Below are positions 26,779 to 35,173 of a DNA stretch of 64,000 nt, piece after piece. The stretch is from the NCBI RefSeq assembly GCF_001583415.1, contig NZ_CP014475.1, positions 1,302,001-1,366,000 on the forward strand, read 5' to 3'. The stretch comes from Mycolicibacterium phlei (GTDB taxonomy: Bacteria; Actinomycetota; Actinomycetes; Mycobacteriales; Mycobacteriaceae). A program made the translations under genes and the position numbers. The first letter of the stretch is position 1. Each line of letters starts with the position of its first letter. The notes below the pieces were generated by a model. It had not been told where the DNA came from and made no database searches. It was given only the letters and a program-made list of their open reading frames with translations.

Positions 26779-27954
26779 ATGAGTACTACCCGCGGCATCG
26801 TTATCGTCGGCGGCGGCCTCGCGGCTGCCCGGACCGCTGAGCAGCTGCGCCGGTCCGAGTACACCGGCCCGGTGACCATCATCAGCGACGAGGACCACCT
26901 GCCCTACGACCGGCCGCCGCTGTCCAAAGAGGTGCTGCACGCCGACCACGACGACATCACCCTCAAGCCCGCGGAGTTCTACCAGGAGAACGACATCACC
27001 CTGCGGCTGGGCAACGGCGCGACCGCCGTCGACACCGCCGCGCAGACGGTCACGCTGCAGGACGGCAGCACCGTCGGGTACGACGAGCTGATCATCGCGA
27101 CCGGCCTGGTGCCCAAGCGCATTCCGTCGTTCCCGGATCTGGCCGGCATCCACGTGCTGCGCAACTACGACGAGGCCGTCGCGCTGCGTAAGGAGGCCGC
27201 CTCGGCCAAGCGCGCCGTCGTCGTCGGCGCCGGGTTCATCGGCTGCGAGGTGGCCGCCAGCCTGCGCAAGCTCGGTGTCGAGGCGGTGCTGGTCGAGCCG
27301 CAGCCCACGCCGCTGGCGTCGGTGCTCGGCGAGCAGATCGGCGAGCTGGTCACCCGGCTGCACCGCGCCGAGGGCGTCGACGTGCGCTGCGGCGTCGGGG
27401 TGGCCGAGGTGCGCGGCACCGACCGGGTGGAGAAGGTCGTGCTCAGCGACGGCTCGGAGATTGACGCCGACCTCGTCATCGTCGGCATCGGGTCCAACCC
27501 GGCCACCGGCTGGCTGGAGGGCAGCGGGATCAAGCTGGACAACGGCGTCGTCTGCGACGAGCACGGCCGGACCAGCGCGCCGCACGTGTGGGCCATCGGC
27601 GACGTCGCCTCCTGGCGTCACACGCTGGGCCACCAAGTGCGCGTTGAGCATTGGAGCAACGTCGCCGACCAGGCCCGGGTGCTGGTGCCCGCGCTGCTCG
27701 GCGAGGAGCCGCCCGCGGTGGTGTCGGTGCCGTACTTCTGGAGCGACCAGTACGACGTGAAGATCCAGGCCCTCGGCGAGCCGGAGCCCGGCGACGCCGT
27801 GCACATCGTCGAGGACGACGGCCGCAAGTTCCTGGCGTACTACGAGCGCGACGGCGTACTCGCCGCCGTGGTCGGCGGCGGGATGCCGGGCAAGGTGATG
27901 AAGGCGCGCGCCAAGATCGCCGCGGGCGCACCCATCACCGACGTCCTCGGCTGA
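26779..27954 (+). CDS. FAD/NAD(P)H ferredoxin reductase (Rv0688-like)
   Basis: 391 residues, a pyridine nucleotide-disulphide family oxidoreductase of the putidaredoxin-reductase type. FAD Rossmann motif IVIVGGGLAAARTA (7-20), YDRPPLSKE, LIIATGLVPKR, NADH motif VVVGAGFIGCEVAASL and the C-terminal VWAIGDVASW. Such enzymes pass electrons from NAD(P)H to a ferredoxin that feeds P450s, and two P450 genes lie 13 kb away. It matches Rv0688, next to Rv0687 in M. tuberculosis; here the pair is separated by the arginine module. It ends against a hairpin and the convergent VOC gene. Confidence 0.85.
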   Translation: MSTTRGIVIVGGGLAAARTAEQLRRSEYTGPVTIISDEDHLPYDRPPLSKEVLHADHDDITLKPAEFYQENDITLRLGNGATAVDTAAQTVTLQDGSTVGYDELIIATGLVPKRIPSFPDLAGIHVLRNYDEAVALRKEAASAKRAVVVGAGFIGCEVAASLRKLGVEAVLVEPQPTPLASVLGEQIGELVTRLHRAEGVDVRCGVGVAEVRGTDRVEKVVLSDGSEIDADLVIVGIGSNPATGWLEGSGIKLDNGVVCDEHGRTSAPHVWAIGDVASWRHTLGHQVRVEHWSNVADQARVLVPALLGEEPPAVVSVPYFWSDQYDVKIQALGEPEPGDAVHIVEDDGRKFLAYYERDGVLAAVVGGGMPGKVMKARAKIAAGAPITDVLG

Positions 27955-27969
27955 CTTTGGGGCGGTTTG

Positions 27970-28006
27970 GGTGTAGTTGGTGGCGCCCAGCGCGACTAAC
28001 TACACC
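27970..28006. terminator. Bidirectional hairpin after ferredoxin reductase
   Basis: GGTGTAGTT (27970-27978) pairs with AACTACACC (27998-28006), extended by partial pairing through GGTGGCGC/CGCGAC. It lies between genes that end toward each other. The right arm overlaps the last codons of the VOC gene, so the sequence is both coding and structural. Confidence 0.65.
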
Positions 28007-29268
28007 GAAATCGCTAGGAGGTAGAAGCGCACGCCCTGGTCGTCGGCGCACATCGCTGAGCGGCCGTAGGGCTGGTTCGACGGCTCCTCGAGGACGGTGC
28101 CGCCGGCCTCGCGCACCCGCTCGACGGCGGCGTCGACATCCTCGACTGTCCACATCGGCACCACCGCCGCCTCAGTGTTGCCGCCGGCGATACCCGTCAT
28201 CGGCCGGGTCTCGCGCACGCCCCAGCCGTCGTCGATGCGGCCCGGCTCGAACGTCCAGAACAGCACCCGGCTGTAGAACGCCCGGAACGTCGCCGAGTCC
28301 GGGACGAACTGCGTGATGTACGAAAGCTCGCCCGGCCCAGTGCCGTTGAGTGCGGGCCGGGGGGTGCCCGGGTTCGGCTGGAACACCGCGAACGCCAGCC
28401 CGGACGGGTCGGTGGCGTCGAGCACGGCGCCGAAGTCCTCCTCGCGGCGATCGCCGACACGGCCGCCGCCGTCGAGGATCGACTGCCGCGCCGCGTCGAG
28501 ATCGGTGACCGCGTAGCAGCACAGCATGCCCTGGCGACTGTCGGAGGAGACGATGCCGATCGGCATGTCGGTGCTGGTCACCCGGCGGGTCGCCGGGTCG
28601 TAGGTCCAGCCCAGCACGTGGCCGTAGAACGCGGCGGCCCGGTCGGCGTCGGGCACCCACACCGACACGAACCCGGTGTCGCCGTGCTGGATCGGCACCG
28701 CCGTGCCGGTCACCGGGCCGTGCAGCATCCAGCGGTGCCCGAACGGGTCGATGATCGCGGCGTTGCGGGCGCCGTAGTTCTCGTACGGTTCGCGCTGCAC
28801 CTGTGCGCCGTGGCGGCGCGCCCGCTCCAGCGTGGCGTCGGTGTCGTCGACCGACAGCTGCAGGCTCACCGAAACACCCTGTGGCGACGGGGCTTTCAAG
28901 CCGATCTCGGGATACTCGTCGGCCAGGTAGAGCACCCCGCCGGCGATGAGCAGCTCGGCGTGGCCGATGCGGCCGTCGTCCATCTCGACCGGCGCGCCGA
29001 CGACCGTCGCCTCGAACACGTCGCCGTACCAGGCGATGGCGGCGCGCGCGTCGGGGACGGTCAGGTACGGCACCGCGGCCGGTCGCGGCGGGGCCTGGTC
29101 TGAGGTCAGTTCGTCGAGCACAGCAGCGGTGCCGCTCATGGTGACTCCTTCGGTTCCGGTGGGCAGGTTCAGCGCCGACTCCAGGCGGGCCCGCAGCCGC
29201 GCGGCGAACGCCGGGTCCGGGTGGACGGGAAGGTCGTCACCGCGAAGCACATCCAGCGGGTCGCTCAT
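28000..29268 (-). CDS. Triple VOC (glyoxalase-like) protein encoded with ECF sigma factor
   Basis: 422 residues. An N-terminal segment (about 1-45, MSDPLDVLRGDDLPV then PDPAFAARLRARLESAL) is followed by three VOC folds: about 60-185 (PYLTVPDARAAIAWYGDVF, PhnB-like), 190-300 (FVSVWVPDADRAAAFYGHVLGW) and 305-422 (ITQFVPDSATFRAFYSRVLFW). VOC proteins bind metals and small ligands (glyoxalases, antibiotic-binding proteins). The start is ATG at 29268 (GGAGGG upstream), overlapping the sigma factor stop by four bases, so the two are co-translated. The N-terminal DPAFAARLRARLE motif is a recurrent feature of proteins paired with ECF sigma factors and may mediate that contact (inference). Confidence 0.8.
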   Translation of the reverse strand: MSDPLDVLRGDDLPVHPDPAFAARLRARLESALNLPTGTEGVTMSGTAAVLDELTSDQAPPRPAAVPYLTVPDARAAIAWYGDVFEATVVGAPVEMDDGRIGHAELLIAGGVLYLADEYPEIGLKAPSPQGVSVSLQLSVDDTDATLERARRHGAQVQREPYENYGARNAAIIDPFGHRWMLHGPVTGTAVPIQHGDTGFVSVWVPDADRAAAFYGHVLGWTYDPATRRVTSTDMPIGIVSSDSRQGMLCCYAVTDLDAARQSILDGGGRVGDRREEDFGAVLDATDPSGLAFAVFQPNPGTPRPALNGTGPGELSYITQFVPDSATFRAFYSRVLFWTFEPGRIDDGWGVRETRPMTGIAGGNTEAAVVPMWTVEDVDAAVERVREAGGTVLEEPSNQPYGRSAMCADDQGVRFYLLAISV

Positions 29269-29804
29269 GACTTCCCTCCCTCCGGATAACTGGCGCGAAA
29301 CGCGCGACGCGCCCGCACCAGAAGCGCCTCGGTGGCGTGCACGGTGCGGCCGAGCAGCTCGGCGCACTCAGGCACCGAACAGTCGTCCAGGTAGCGCAGG
29401 ATCAGCACCGCGCGGTGCTGGTCGGACAGCTTGGCCAGCACGCTCTCGGCGACGATGCGGTCCAGCTCGGCGTCCCAGCCGTCGCGGGCCTCGGGTTCGG
29501 GCACCTCGTCGACGGGGACGCTGAACCGGTCGTGGCGGCGGCGGTAGTGGTCGGCCAGCTTGTGCCGGGCCACCCCGATCAGCCACGGCACCGTGATCGG
29601 CGGTGGAGCGGGCTTTCTGGCGGCATCCATCGCCGCCAGAAAGGTTTCCGACGTCAGGTCTTCGGCGGTTCCGCGGTCGCCACAGCGCCGGACGAAGTAG
29701 CCGTACACGCGTGGTAGTGCTTCGTCGTACAGCGCCAGTAGCTGCCGCGGAGCGTCCGGGCCGTTCGGTTCGGCGCTCACACCCTTATCGTCGCGGTCCG
29801 ACAC
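29265..29804 (-). CDS. ECF-type RNA polymerase sigma factor
   Basis: 179 residues. Region 2 (about 22-85): LPRVYGYFVRRCGDRGTAEDLTSETFLAAM and WLIGVARHKLADHYRRR. Region 4 (about 115-170): LSDQHRAVLILRYLDDCSVPECAELLGRTVHATEALLVRARRAF. This is the compact ECF form with no anti-sigma domain of its own. GTG start at 29804 with GGAG nearby. Co-translated with the triple-VOC protein, which may be its regulator or target. An A-rich run (TTTAAAAAAAGTT on this strand, complement of about 29824-29838) lies just upstream and may be part of its promoter. It is read in the same direction as mez and mftR. Confidence 0.85.
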   Translation of the reverse strand: MSDRDDKGVSAEPNGPDAPRQLLALYDEALPRVYGYFVRRCGDRGTAEDLTSETFLAAMDAARKPAPPPITVPWLIGVARHKLADHYRRRHDRFSVPVDEVPEPEARDGWDAELDRIVAESVLAKLSDQHRAVLILRYLDDCSVPECAELLGRTVHATEALLVRARRAFRASYPEGGKS

Positions 29805-29855
29805 CGAACTCCGACGGGTCTCGCCGAACTTTTTTTAAACCGGGGGTTGCGGGGG

Positions 29856-31502
29856 TTAAGCCCGGTACTCGGGGACCCAGCGGACCTCGTCGATGCGCTG
29901 GCGCAACTCCTCGGGCGTGCGCTGTGGTGCGACACCGTCGGCCACCGCCTGCTCCGCCACCGCGTGCGCGATGCGCACCGCGACGGTGGGCAGCTCGGCC
30001 CAGGAGGGCAGCAGCGGGGCGTTCGGATCGGTGAGCGCGGGGGAGGCGTCGCCGAGCGCGGCGGCCGCGGCGCGCATCATCTCGTCGGTCACCCGGGTGG
30101 CCTGCGCGGCGGTCACCGCCAACCCGATCGCCGGGAAGATGTAGACGTTGTTGCACTGCGCGACCGGCCGGGGCACCCCGTCGCGCATCAGCGGGGCGAA
30201 CGGTGAACCGGTCGCGATCAGCGCGCGGCCGTCGGTCCACTCGTCGAGCTCGGCCGGGTGCGCCTCGGCGCGGCTGGTCGGATTCGACAGCGGGAAGATG
30301 ATCGGCCGCTGCACCTTCGCCGCCATCTCACGCACGATCGACTCGGTGAAAGCCCCTGCGGCGGTGGACAGTCCGATCAGGACGCCGACCTCGACATGGT
30401 GCACCACGTCGGCCAGCGTCGCGGGCTCGGACAGGCCCCAGCCGGCCACCTTGGCCGCCGGCTGGGCGAACCGGCGCTGGCTGGGGGACAGGTCGGTGCG
30501 GTCGTCGGTGAGCAGGCCGTCGATGTCGACGACCCAGATCCGGTCGGCCGCCTGCTCGGGAGTCAGCCCCTCGGTGACCATCTGTCGGTGCACCATGTCC
30601 AGCACCCCGATGCCCGCCGACCCGGCGCCCAGCATCACCACCTGCTGCTCGGACAGCGGCCTACCGGATACCCGGGCCGCGCCGTGCAGCGCGCCCAGGG
30701 CGACCGCGGCGGTGCCCTGGATGTCGTCGTTGAACGTCAGCAGCCGGTCGCGGTAGCGCTCGAGGATCGGCAGCGCGTGCGCGGTCGCGAAATCCTCCCA
30801 CTGCAACAGCACATTCGGCAGTTCCTGCTGGACGACCGAGACGAACTCATCGATGAACGCGTAGTACTCCTCCTCGCCGATGCGGCGGTGCCGCCAGCCG
30901 AGATACTGCGGATCCTCGAGCAGGCCGGCGTTGTCGGTGCCGACGTCGAGCACCACCGGCAGGGTGCGTGCCGGGTCGATCCCGCCGATCAGCGTGTACA
31001 GCGACAGCTTGCCGATCGGGATGCCCATCCCGCCGATGCCCTGATCGCCGAGGCCGAGGATGCGCTGCCCGTCGGTCACCACGATGACGTCGACCTCGCG
31101 CTGCGGCCGGTTGCGCAGCACCTCGCGCAGGCAGTCCCGGTCGGGATACGACACGAACAGCCCGCGCGGGCGCCGGTAGATCTCGCTGAACCGCTGACAG
31201 GCCTCGCCGACGGTCGGGGTGTAGACGATCGGCATGGTGTCGGCGATGTGGTCGCGCAGCAACCGGTAGAACAGTGTCTCGTTGCGGTCCTGCAGGTTGC
31301 GCAGATAGATGTGCTTGTCGATCGGGTCCTGCCGGCGGCTGAACTCCAGCCACGAGTGCTCGGTCTGCTGCTCGATCGTCTTCTCGGCGGTGGGAAGTAA
31401 ACCGAGTAAACCCAATTCGCGACGTTCGGCTCTGCTGAACGCCGTGCCCTTGGTCTCCAGGGCGTCAAACAGCAGGGCGTGACCGGTCTTGTTCTCGCGC
31501 AT
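29856..31502 (-). CDS. mez: NAD-dependent malic enzyme
   Basis: 548 residues, the length I recall for M. tuberculosis mez (Rv2332). It decarboxylates malate to pyruvate with reduction of NAD(P). N-terminal malic domain: MPIVYTPTVGEACQRFSEIYRRPRGLF and GIPIGKLSLYTLIGGIDP with the metal/malate residues in ERYRDRLLTFNDDIQGTAAVALG; NAD domain: VMLGAGSAGIGVLDMV. ATG at 31502 follows GAAGGGAC. It lies 32 bases after mftR and 51 bases before the sigma factor on the same strand, so all could be one transcript. Confidence 0.93.
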   Translation of the reverse strand: MRENKTGHALLFDALETKGTAFSRAERRELGLLGLLPTAEKTIEQQTEHSWLEFSRRQDPIDKHIYLRNLQDRNETLFYRLLRDHIADTMPIVYTPTVGEACQRFSEIYRRPRGLFVSYPDRDCLREVLRNRPQREVDVIVVTDGQRILGLGDQGIGGMGIPIGKLSLYTLIGGIDPARTLPVVLDVGTDNAGLLEDPQYLGWRHRRIGEEEYYAFIDEFVSVVQQELPNVLLQWEDFATAHALPILERYRDRLLTFNDDIQGTAAVALGALHGAARVSGRPLSEQQVVMLGAGSAGIGVLDMVHRQMVTEGLTPEQAADRIWVVDIDGLLTDDRTDLSPSQRRFAQPAAKVAGWGLSEPATLADVVHHVEVGVLIGLSTAAGAFTESIVREMAAKVQRPIIFPLSNPTSRAEAHPAELDEWTDGRALIATGSPFAPLMRDGVPRPVAQCNNVYIFPAIGLAVTAAQATRVTDEMMRAAAAALGDASPALTDPNAPLLPSWAELPTVAVRIAHAVAEQAVADGVAPQRTPEELRQRIDEVRWVPEYRA

Positions 31503-31534
31503 CGAAGGTCCCTTCCGCCGTCGCGGCTCCAAAC

Positions 31535-32170
31535 CTAGCCCGGCGCGGCCCGCCCATCCAGGTTTCGAAGACCATCGGCGACGGTGTCGAACGACGCGCC
31601 GAGTGCGTCGGCCAGCGAGACGGACTCGTCGCCCAGCCAGTACTCGTAGGCCGACAGCGCGACGCCCAGCATCGTCCATGCCACCGTCTGCGGCACCAGG
31701 TCGGTGGGGGAGGCGCCCAGCCGCTTGGCGACGAAGTCGGCGACGACGCCGCGCCAGCCGGCGTACATCGTCATCGAGTAGGCCTGCAGCGCCTCCGTCC
31801 CGAGGATCACCCGCATGCGCTTACGGTGCCGCGCGGTCTCGGCCTCGTCGAAGGCGTTGAACACCAGCAGCGCGGCGCGCAGCGCCTCGCGGATCGGCAC
31901 CCCGGGCTCGAAGTCGGCAAGCAGGTCGCGCAGGTGCGCCAGGTGGGAGTCGAAATCGCCCCAGGGCAAGGCGTTTTTGGACGGGAAGTACCGAAACAGG
32001 GTGCGCCGCGAGATGCCGGCGGCCTCCGCGACGTCGTCGACGCTGACCTGGTCGAACCCGCGGGTGGCGAACAGGTCGATCGCCACGTTGCTGATGTGGT
32101 CCCACGTCGTCGAGCGGCGTCGGCCCACCCGGTGTTCGTCCGTCGGGGCCTCCTCTTCCCATTTAGGCAC
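31535..32170 (-). CDS. mftR: Mycofactocin system TetR regulator MftR
   Basis: 211 residues. TetR helix-turn-helix in [44 protein letters not shown]-terminal ligand domain fits the MftR family ([22 protein letters not shown]). MftR represses the mft genes and is relieved by long-chain acyl-CoA in reported work. GTG at 32170 is chosen because a -10 box (TAATAT on the minus strand, complement of 32179-32184) ends eight bases upstream, indicating a leaderless mRNA. The longer reading to 32200 would cross the operator. Divergent from mftA. Confidence 0.9.
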   Translation of the reverse strand: MPKWEEEAPTDEHRVGRRRSTTWDHISNVAIDLFATRGFDQVSVDDVAEAAGISRRTLFRYFPSKNALPWGDFDSHLAHLRDLLADFEPGVPIREALRAALLVFNAFDEAETARHRKRMRVILGTEALQAYSMTMYAGWRGVVADFVAKRLGASPTDLVPQTVAWTMLGVALSAYEYWLGDESVSLADALGASFDTVADGLRNLDGRAAPG

Positions 32171-32175
32171 TCGAT

Positions 32176-32188
32176 GCCATATTATGGC
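32176..32188. promoter_or_regulatory. Palindrome GCCAT-ATT-ATGGC over the mftR -10 box
   Basis: Perfect 5-base arms GCCAT (32176-32180) and ATGGC (32184-32188) with a 3-base centre. The centre and left arm contain the mftR -10 element. This is the best MftR operator candidate in the mftR-mftA gap (32171-32237). Confidence 0.5.
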
Positions 32189-32237
32189 GACCTCGATCAC
32201 AGTTGTCGAGAACCGGCGAACGGAAAGGCGGAGTTCG

Positions 32238-32330
32238 ATGGATTCGAATCAGCAGGTCAACAACGAGGAACTGGTCACCGAGACCCTCGTCGAAGAGGTG
32301 TCGATCGACGGGATGTGCGGGGTCTACTGA
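32238..32330 (+). CDS. mftA: Mycofactocin precursor peptide MftA
   Basis: 30 residues ([20 protein letters not shown] followed by [10 protein letters not shown]). The conserved C-terminus IDGMCGVY ends with the Val-Tyr pair that MftC decarboxylates and cyclises. ATG at 32238 with GGAAAGGCGGAG upstream. Too short for normal gene-length cutoffs, but the sequence signature is unmistakable. It is followed after two bases by mftB. Confidence 0.97.
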   Translation: MDSNQQVNNEELVTETLVEEVSIDGMCGVY

Positions 32331-32332
32331 CC

Positions 32333-32644
32333 GTGACCTCGACGTCGACGGGTTCGGAGGCCGCGCCGGCTGACGGCGTGGCCTTCGACCCGGAGCGTGG
32401 CTGGCGGCTGCACCACCAGGTGGCCGTACGGCCCGAGCCGTTCGGCGCGCTGCTGTACCACTTCGGCACGCGCAAGCTGTCGTTCCTGAAGAACCGCACG
32501 ATCGTCGACGTCGTCAACTCGCTCGGCGACCATCCCGACGCCCGATCCGCCTGCCGCGCCGCCGGAGTCGACGACGCGCAGCAGGGTCCGTACCTGCATG
32601 CACTCGGTGTGCTTGCCCAATCGAAAATGCTGGTGCCGCAGTGA
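32333..32644 (+). CDS. mftB: Mycofactocin RiPP chaperone MftB
   Basis: 103 residues. A small PqqD-type RiPP recognition element: W-RLHHQVAVRPEPFGALLYHFGTRKLSFLK, then RTIVDVVNSLGDHPDARSACRAAG. It binds the MftA leader and presents the peptide to MftC. GTG start at 32333, two bases after the mftA stop. Its TGA overlaps the mftC GTG by four bases (GTGA). The N-terminal 15 residues are Ser/Thr/Ala-rich and probably disordered. Confidence 0.95.
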   Translation: MTSTSTGSEAAPADGVAFDPERGWRLHHQVAVRPEPFGALLYHFGTRKLSFLKNRTIVDVVNSLGDHPDARSACRAAGVDDAQQGPYLHALGVLAQSKMLVPQ

Positions 32645-33834
32645 CTTCCACTCTTGAACCGACGTCAACCGAACCCGTCCGCGTGCCGCGGCTGATCGAG
32701 CAGTTCGAGCACGGTCTCGACGCGCCGATCTGCCTGACCTGGGAGCTCACCTACGCCTGCAACCTGGCGTGCGTGCACTGCCTGTCGTCGTCGGGTAAGC
32801 GCGACCCGCGCGAGCTGACCACTCAGCAGTGCAAGGACATCATCGACGAGCTCGAGCGCATGCAGGTGTTCTACGTCAACATCGGCGGCGGTGAGCCGAC
32901 CGTGCGTTCGGACTTCTGGGAGCTCGTCGACTACGCCACCGCCCACCACGTCGGGGTGAAGTTCTCCACCAACGGGGTGCGCATCACCCGCGAGGTCGCC
33001 CAGCGGCTGGCCGCCAGCGACTACGTCGACGTGCAGATCTCGCTCGACGGTGCCACCGCGGAGGTCAACGACGCGGTGCGCGGCGCCGGTTCGTTCGCGA
33101 TGGCGACCCAGGCGCTGCAGAACCTGGCCGACGCCGGCTTCAAGGACGCCAAGATCTCGGTGGTGGTGACCCGCCACAACGTCGACCAGCTCGATGAATT
33201 CGTCGCGCTGGCAGACAAATACGGCGCCACGCTGCGGATCACCCGGCTGCGCCCGTCCGGTCGCGGCGCCGACGTGTGGGACGAGCTGCACCCCACCGCC
33301 GAACAGCAGGTGCGGCTGTACAACTGGCTGGTCGCCAAGGGTGAGCGGGTGCTCACCGGCGACTCGTTCTTCCACCTGTCCGGCCTCGGCGAGCCCGGTG
33401 CGCTGGCCGGCCTGAACCTCTGCGGCGCGGGCCGGGTGGTGTGCCTGATCGACCCGGTCGGCGACGTCTACGCCTGCCCGTTCGCGATCCACGAGAAGTT
33501 CCTCGCCGGAAACATCCTGTCCGACGGCGGATTCCAGAACGTCTGGCAGAACTCGCAGCTGTTCCGGGAACTGCGCGAACCGCAGTCGGCGGGCGCCTGC
33601 GCCTCCTGCGGCCACTACGACAGCTGCCGCGGCGGCTGCATGGCCGCGAAGTTCTTCACCGGGCTGCCGATGGACGGCCCGGACCCCGAATGCGTGGAGG
33701 GCTACGGCGCTCCCGCGCTGGCCCGCGAACGGGTCAAACCCAAGCCCAGCGTCGACCACTCGCGCTCGGGCCCGGTGATGCTCAAGCTGCTCACCACCCC
33801 GCCCAAGCGTCTGTGCAACGAAAGTCCGGTGTAA
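32641..33834 (+). CDS. mftC: Mycofactocin radical SAM maturase MftC
   Basis: 397 residues. Radical SAM cluster motif CNLACVHC (about 39-46, CX3CX2C) binding a 4Fe-4S cluster, GGGEPTVRSD (SAM binding), then a SPASM C-terminal region with auxiliary cluster cysteines: LCGAGRVVCLIDPVGDVYACPF and CASCGHYDSCRGGC. It catalyses oxidative decarboxylation of the C-terminal Tyr of MftA and then C-C bond formation. Co-translated with mftB. It ends KRLCNESPV, six bases before mftD. Confidence 0.97.
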   Translation: MTSTLEPTSTEPVRVPRLIEQFEHGLDAPICLTWELTYACNLACVHCLSSSGKRDPRELTTQQCKDIIDELERMQVFYVNIGGGEPTVRSDFWELVDYATAHHVGVKFSTNGVRITREVAQRLAASDYVDVQISLDGATAEVNDAVRGAGSFAMATQALQNLADAGFKDAKISVVVTRHNVDQLDEFVALADKYGATLRITRLRPSGRGADVWDELHPTAEQQVRLYNWLVAKGERVLTGDSFFHLSGLGEPGALAGLNLCGAGRVVCLIDPVGDVYACPFAIHEKFLAGNILSDGGFQNVWQNSQLFRELREPQSAGACASCGHYDSCRGGCMAAKFFTGLPMDGPDPECVEGYGAPALARERVKPKPSVDHSRSGPVMLKLLTTPPKRLCNESPV

Positions 33835-33840
33835 CTCAAC

Positions 33841-35022
33841 ATGGCCGATACCTGGTTCGAAACCGTCGCGATCGCGCAGGAGCGCGCGAAGAAGCGGCTG
33901 CCCAAGCCGGTGTACTCCGCGCTGCTCGCGGCCAGCGAGAAGGGTGTGACCGTCCACGACAACGTGGAGGCGTTCGCCGAGCTCGGCTTCGCCCCGCACG
34001 TCATCGGCGCCACCGAGAAGCGGGATCTGGCGACCACCGTGATGGGCCAGGACATTTCGATGCCCGTGCTGATCTCGCCGACCGGCGTGCAGGCGGTGCA
34101 CCCCGACGGCGAGGTCGCCGTCGCCCGCGCCGCGGCCGCCCGCGGCACCGCGATGGGCCTGTCGTCGTTCGCCAGCAAGCCGATCGAGGATGTCATCGCG
34201 GCCAACCCGAAGCTGTTCTTCCAGCTGTACTGGCTGGGCAGCCGCGACGACATCGCCGCCCGCGTGGAGCGGGCCCGCCAGGCCGGCGCCGTCGGTCTGA
34301 TCGTGACCACCGACTGGAGCTTCTCGCACGGTCGCGACTGGGGCAGTCCCAAGATCCCCGAGCAGATGGACCTCAAGACCATCGTCAAGATGCTGCCCAC
34401 CGGGCTGACCAAGCCGCGGTGGATGTGGCAGTGGGGCAAGACCTTCCGGCCGCCGAACCTGCGTGTGCCGAACCAGGCCGGCCGCGGCGAGGCAGGCCCG
34501 CCGTTCTTCCACGCCTACGGCGAGTGGATGGGCACCCCGCCGCCGAGCTGGGACGACATCGCCTGGCTGCGCGAACTCTGGGGCGGCCCGTTCATGCTCA
34601 AGGGCGTGATGCGCGTCGACGACGCCAAACGTGCTGTGGACGCGGGTGTTTCGGCGATCTCGGTGTCCAACCACGGTGGTAACAACCTGGACGGCACACC
34701 GGCGTCGATCCGGGCGCTGCCCGCGATCGCCGAGGCCGTCGGCGACCAGGTCGAGGTGTTGCTGGACGGCGGCATCCGCCGCGGCAGCGACGTCGTCAAG
34801 GCGGTCGCTCTCGGCGCCCGCGCGGTCATGATCGGCCGGGCCTACCTGTGGGGTCTGGCGGCCAACGGTCAGGCCGGGGTTGAGAATGTGCTCGACGTGT
34901 TGCGCGGCGGCATCGATTCTGCATTGATGGGTCTGGGCAAGGGCTCGGTGCACGAGCTCGGACCCGACGACGTCTTGGTGCCGCCGGGCTTCGTCCGCGC
35001 GCTCGGAGTGCCCTCGAACTGA
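33841..35022 (+). CDS. mftD: Premycofactocin synthase MftD
   Basis: 393 residues, an FMN-dependent alpha-hydroxyacid dehydrogenase-like TIM barrel. Motifs include FQLYWLGSRDD, LIVTTDWS, LKGVMRVDDAKRAVDAGVSAISVSNHGG and the C-terminal VLLDGGIRRGSDVVKAVALGARAVMIGRAY. Position NNLDG replaces the RQLD seen in lactate dehydrogenases, a feature of MftD. It deaminates the 3-amino-5-hydroxybenzyl-dimethylpyrrolidinone core to premycofactocin. ATG at 33841, six bases after mftC. A 151-base gap follows before mftE. Confidence 0.95.
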   Translation: MADTWFETVAIAQERAKKRLPKPVYSALLAASEKGVTVHDNVEAFAELGFAPHVIGATEKRDLATTVMGQDISMPVLISPTGVQAVHPDGEVAVARAAAARGTAMGLSSFASKPIEDVIAANPKLFFQLYWLGSRDDIAARVERARQAGAVGLIVTTDWSFSHGRDWGSPKIPEQMDLKTIVKMLPTGLTKPRWMWQWGKTFRPPNLRVPNQAGRGEAGPPFFHAYGEWMGTPPPSWDDIAWLRELWGGPFMLKGVMRVDDAKRAVDAGVSAISVSNHGGNNLDGTPASIRALPAIAEAVGDQVEVLLDGGIRRGSDVVKAVALGARAVMIGRAYLWGLAANGQAGVENVLDVLRGGIDSALMGLGKGSVHELGPDDVLVPPGFVRALGVPSN

Positions 35023-35119
35023 CACTGCCGGCGACTGACCCTGCTGGTACGGACGTGGCAGAGGTGGCGGACGGGACTCGGCCGCTGACGGAGACGACGA
35101 ATCTGGTGAATCATTCGTT

Positions 35120-35167
35120 GCGCATGCGCGAACAATTGGCGCACACCAGGTGAATTCGGCTTACCAT
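35120..35167 (+). promoter_or_regulatory. Promoter region of mftE-mftF-mftG
   Basis: The 151-base gap 35023-35173 has a perfect 10-base palindrome GCGCATGCGC (35120-35129) and a -10 box TACCAT (35162-35167) ending six bases before the GTG at 35174. This indicates a second, leaderless transcript for mftE and following genes. Confidence 0.45.
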
Positions 35168-35173
35168 CGGCGG

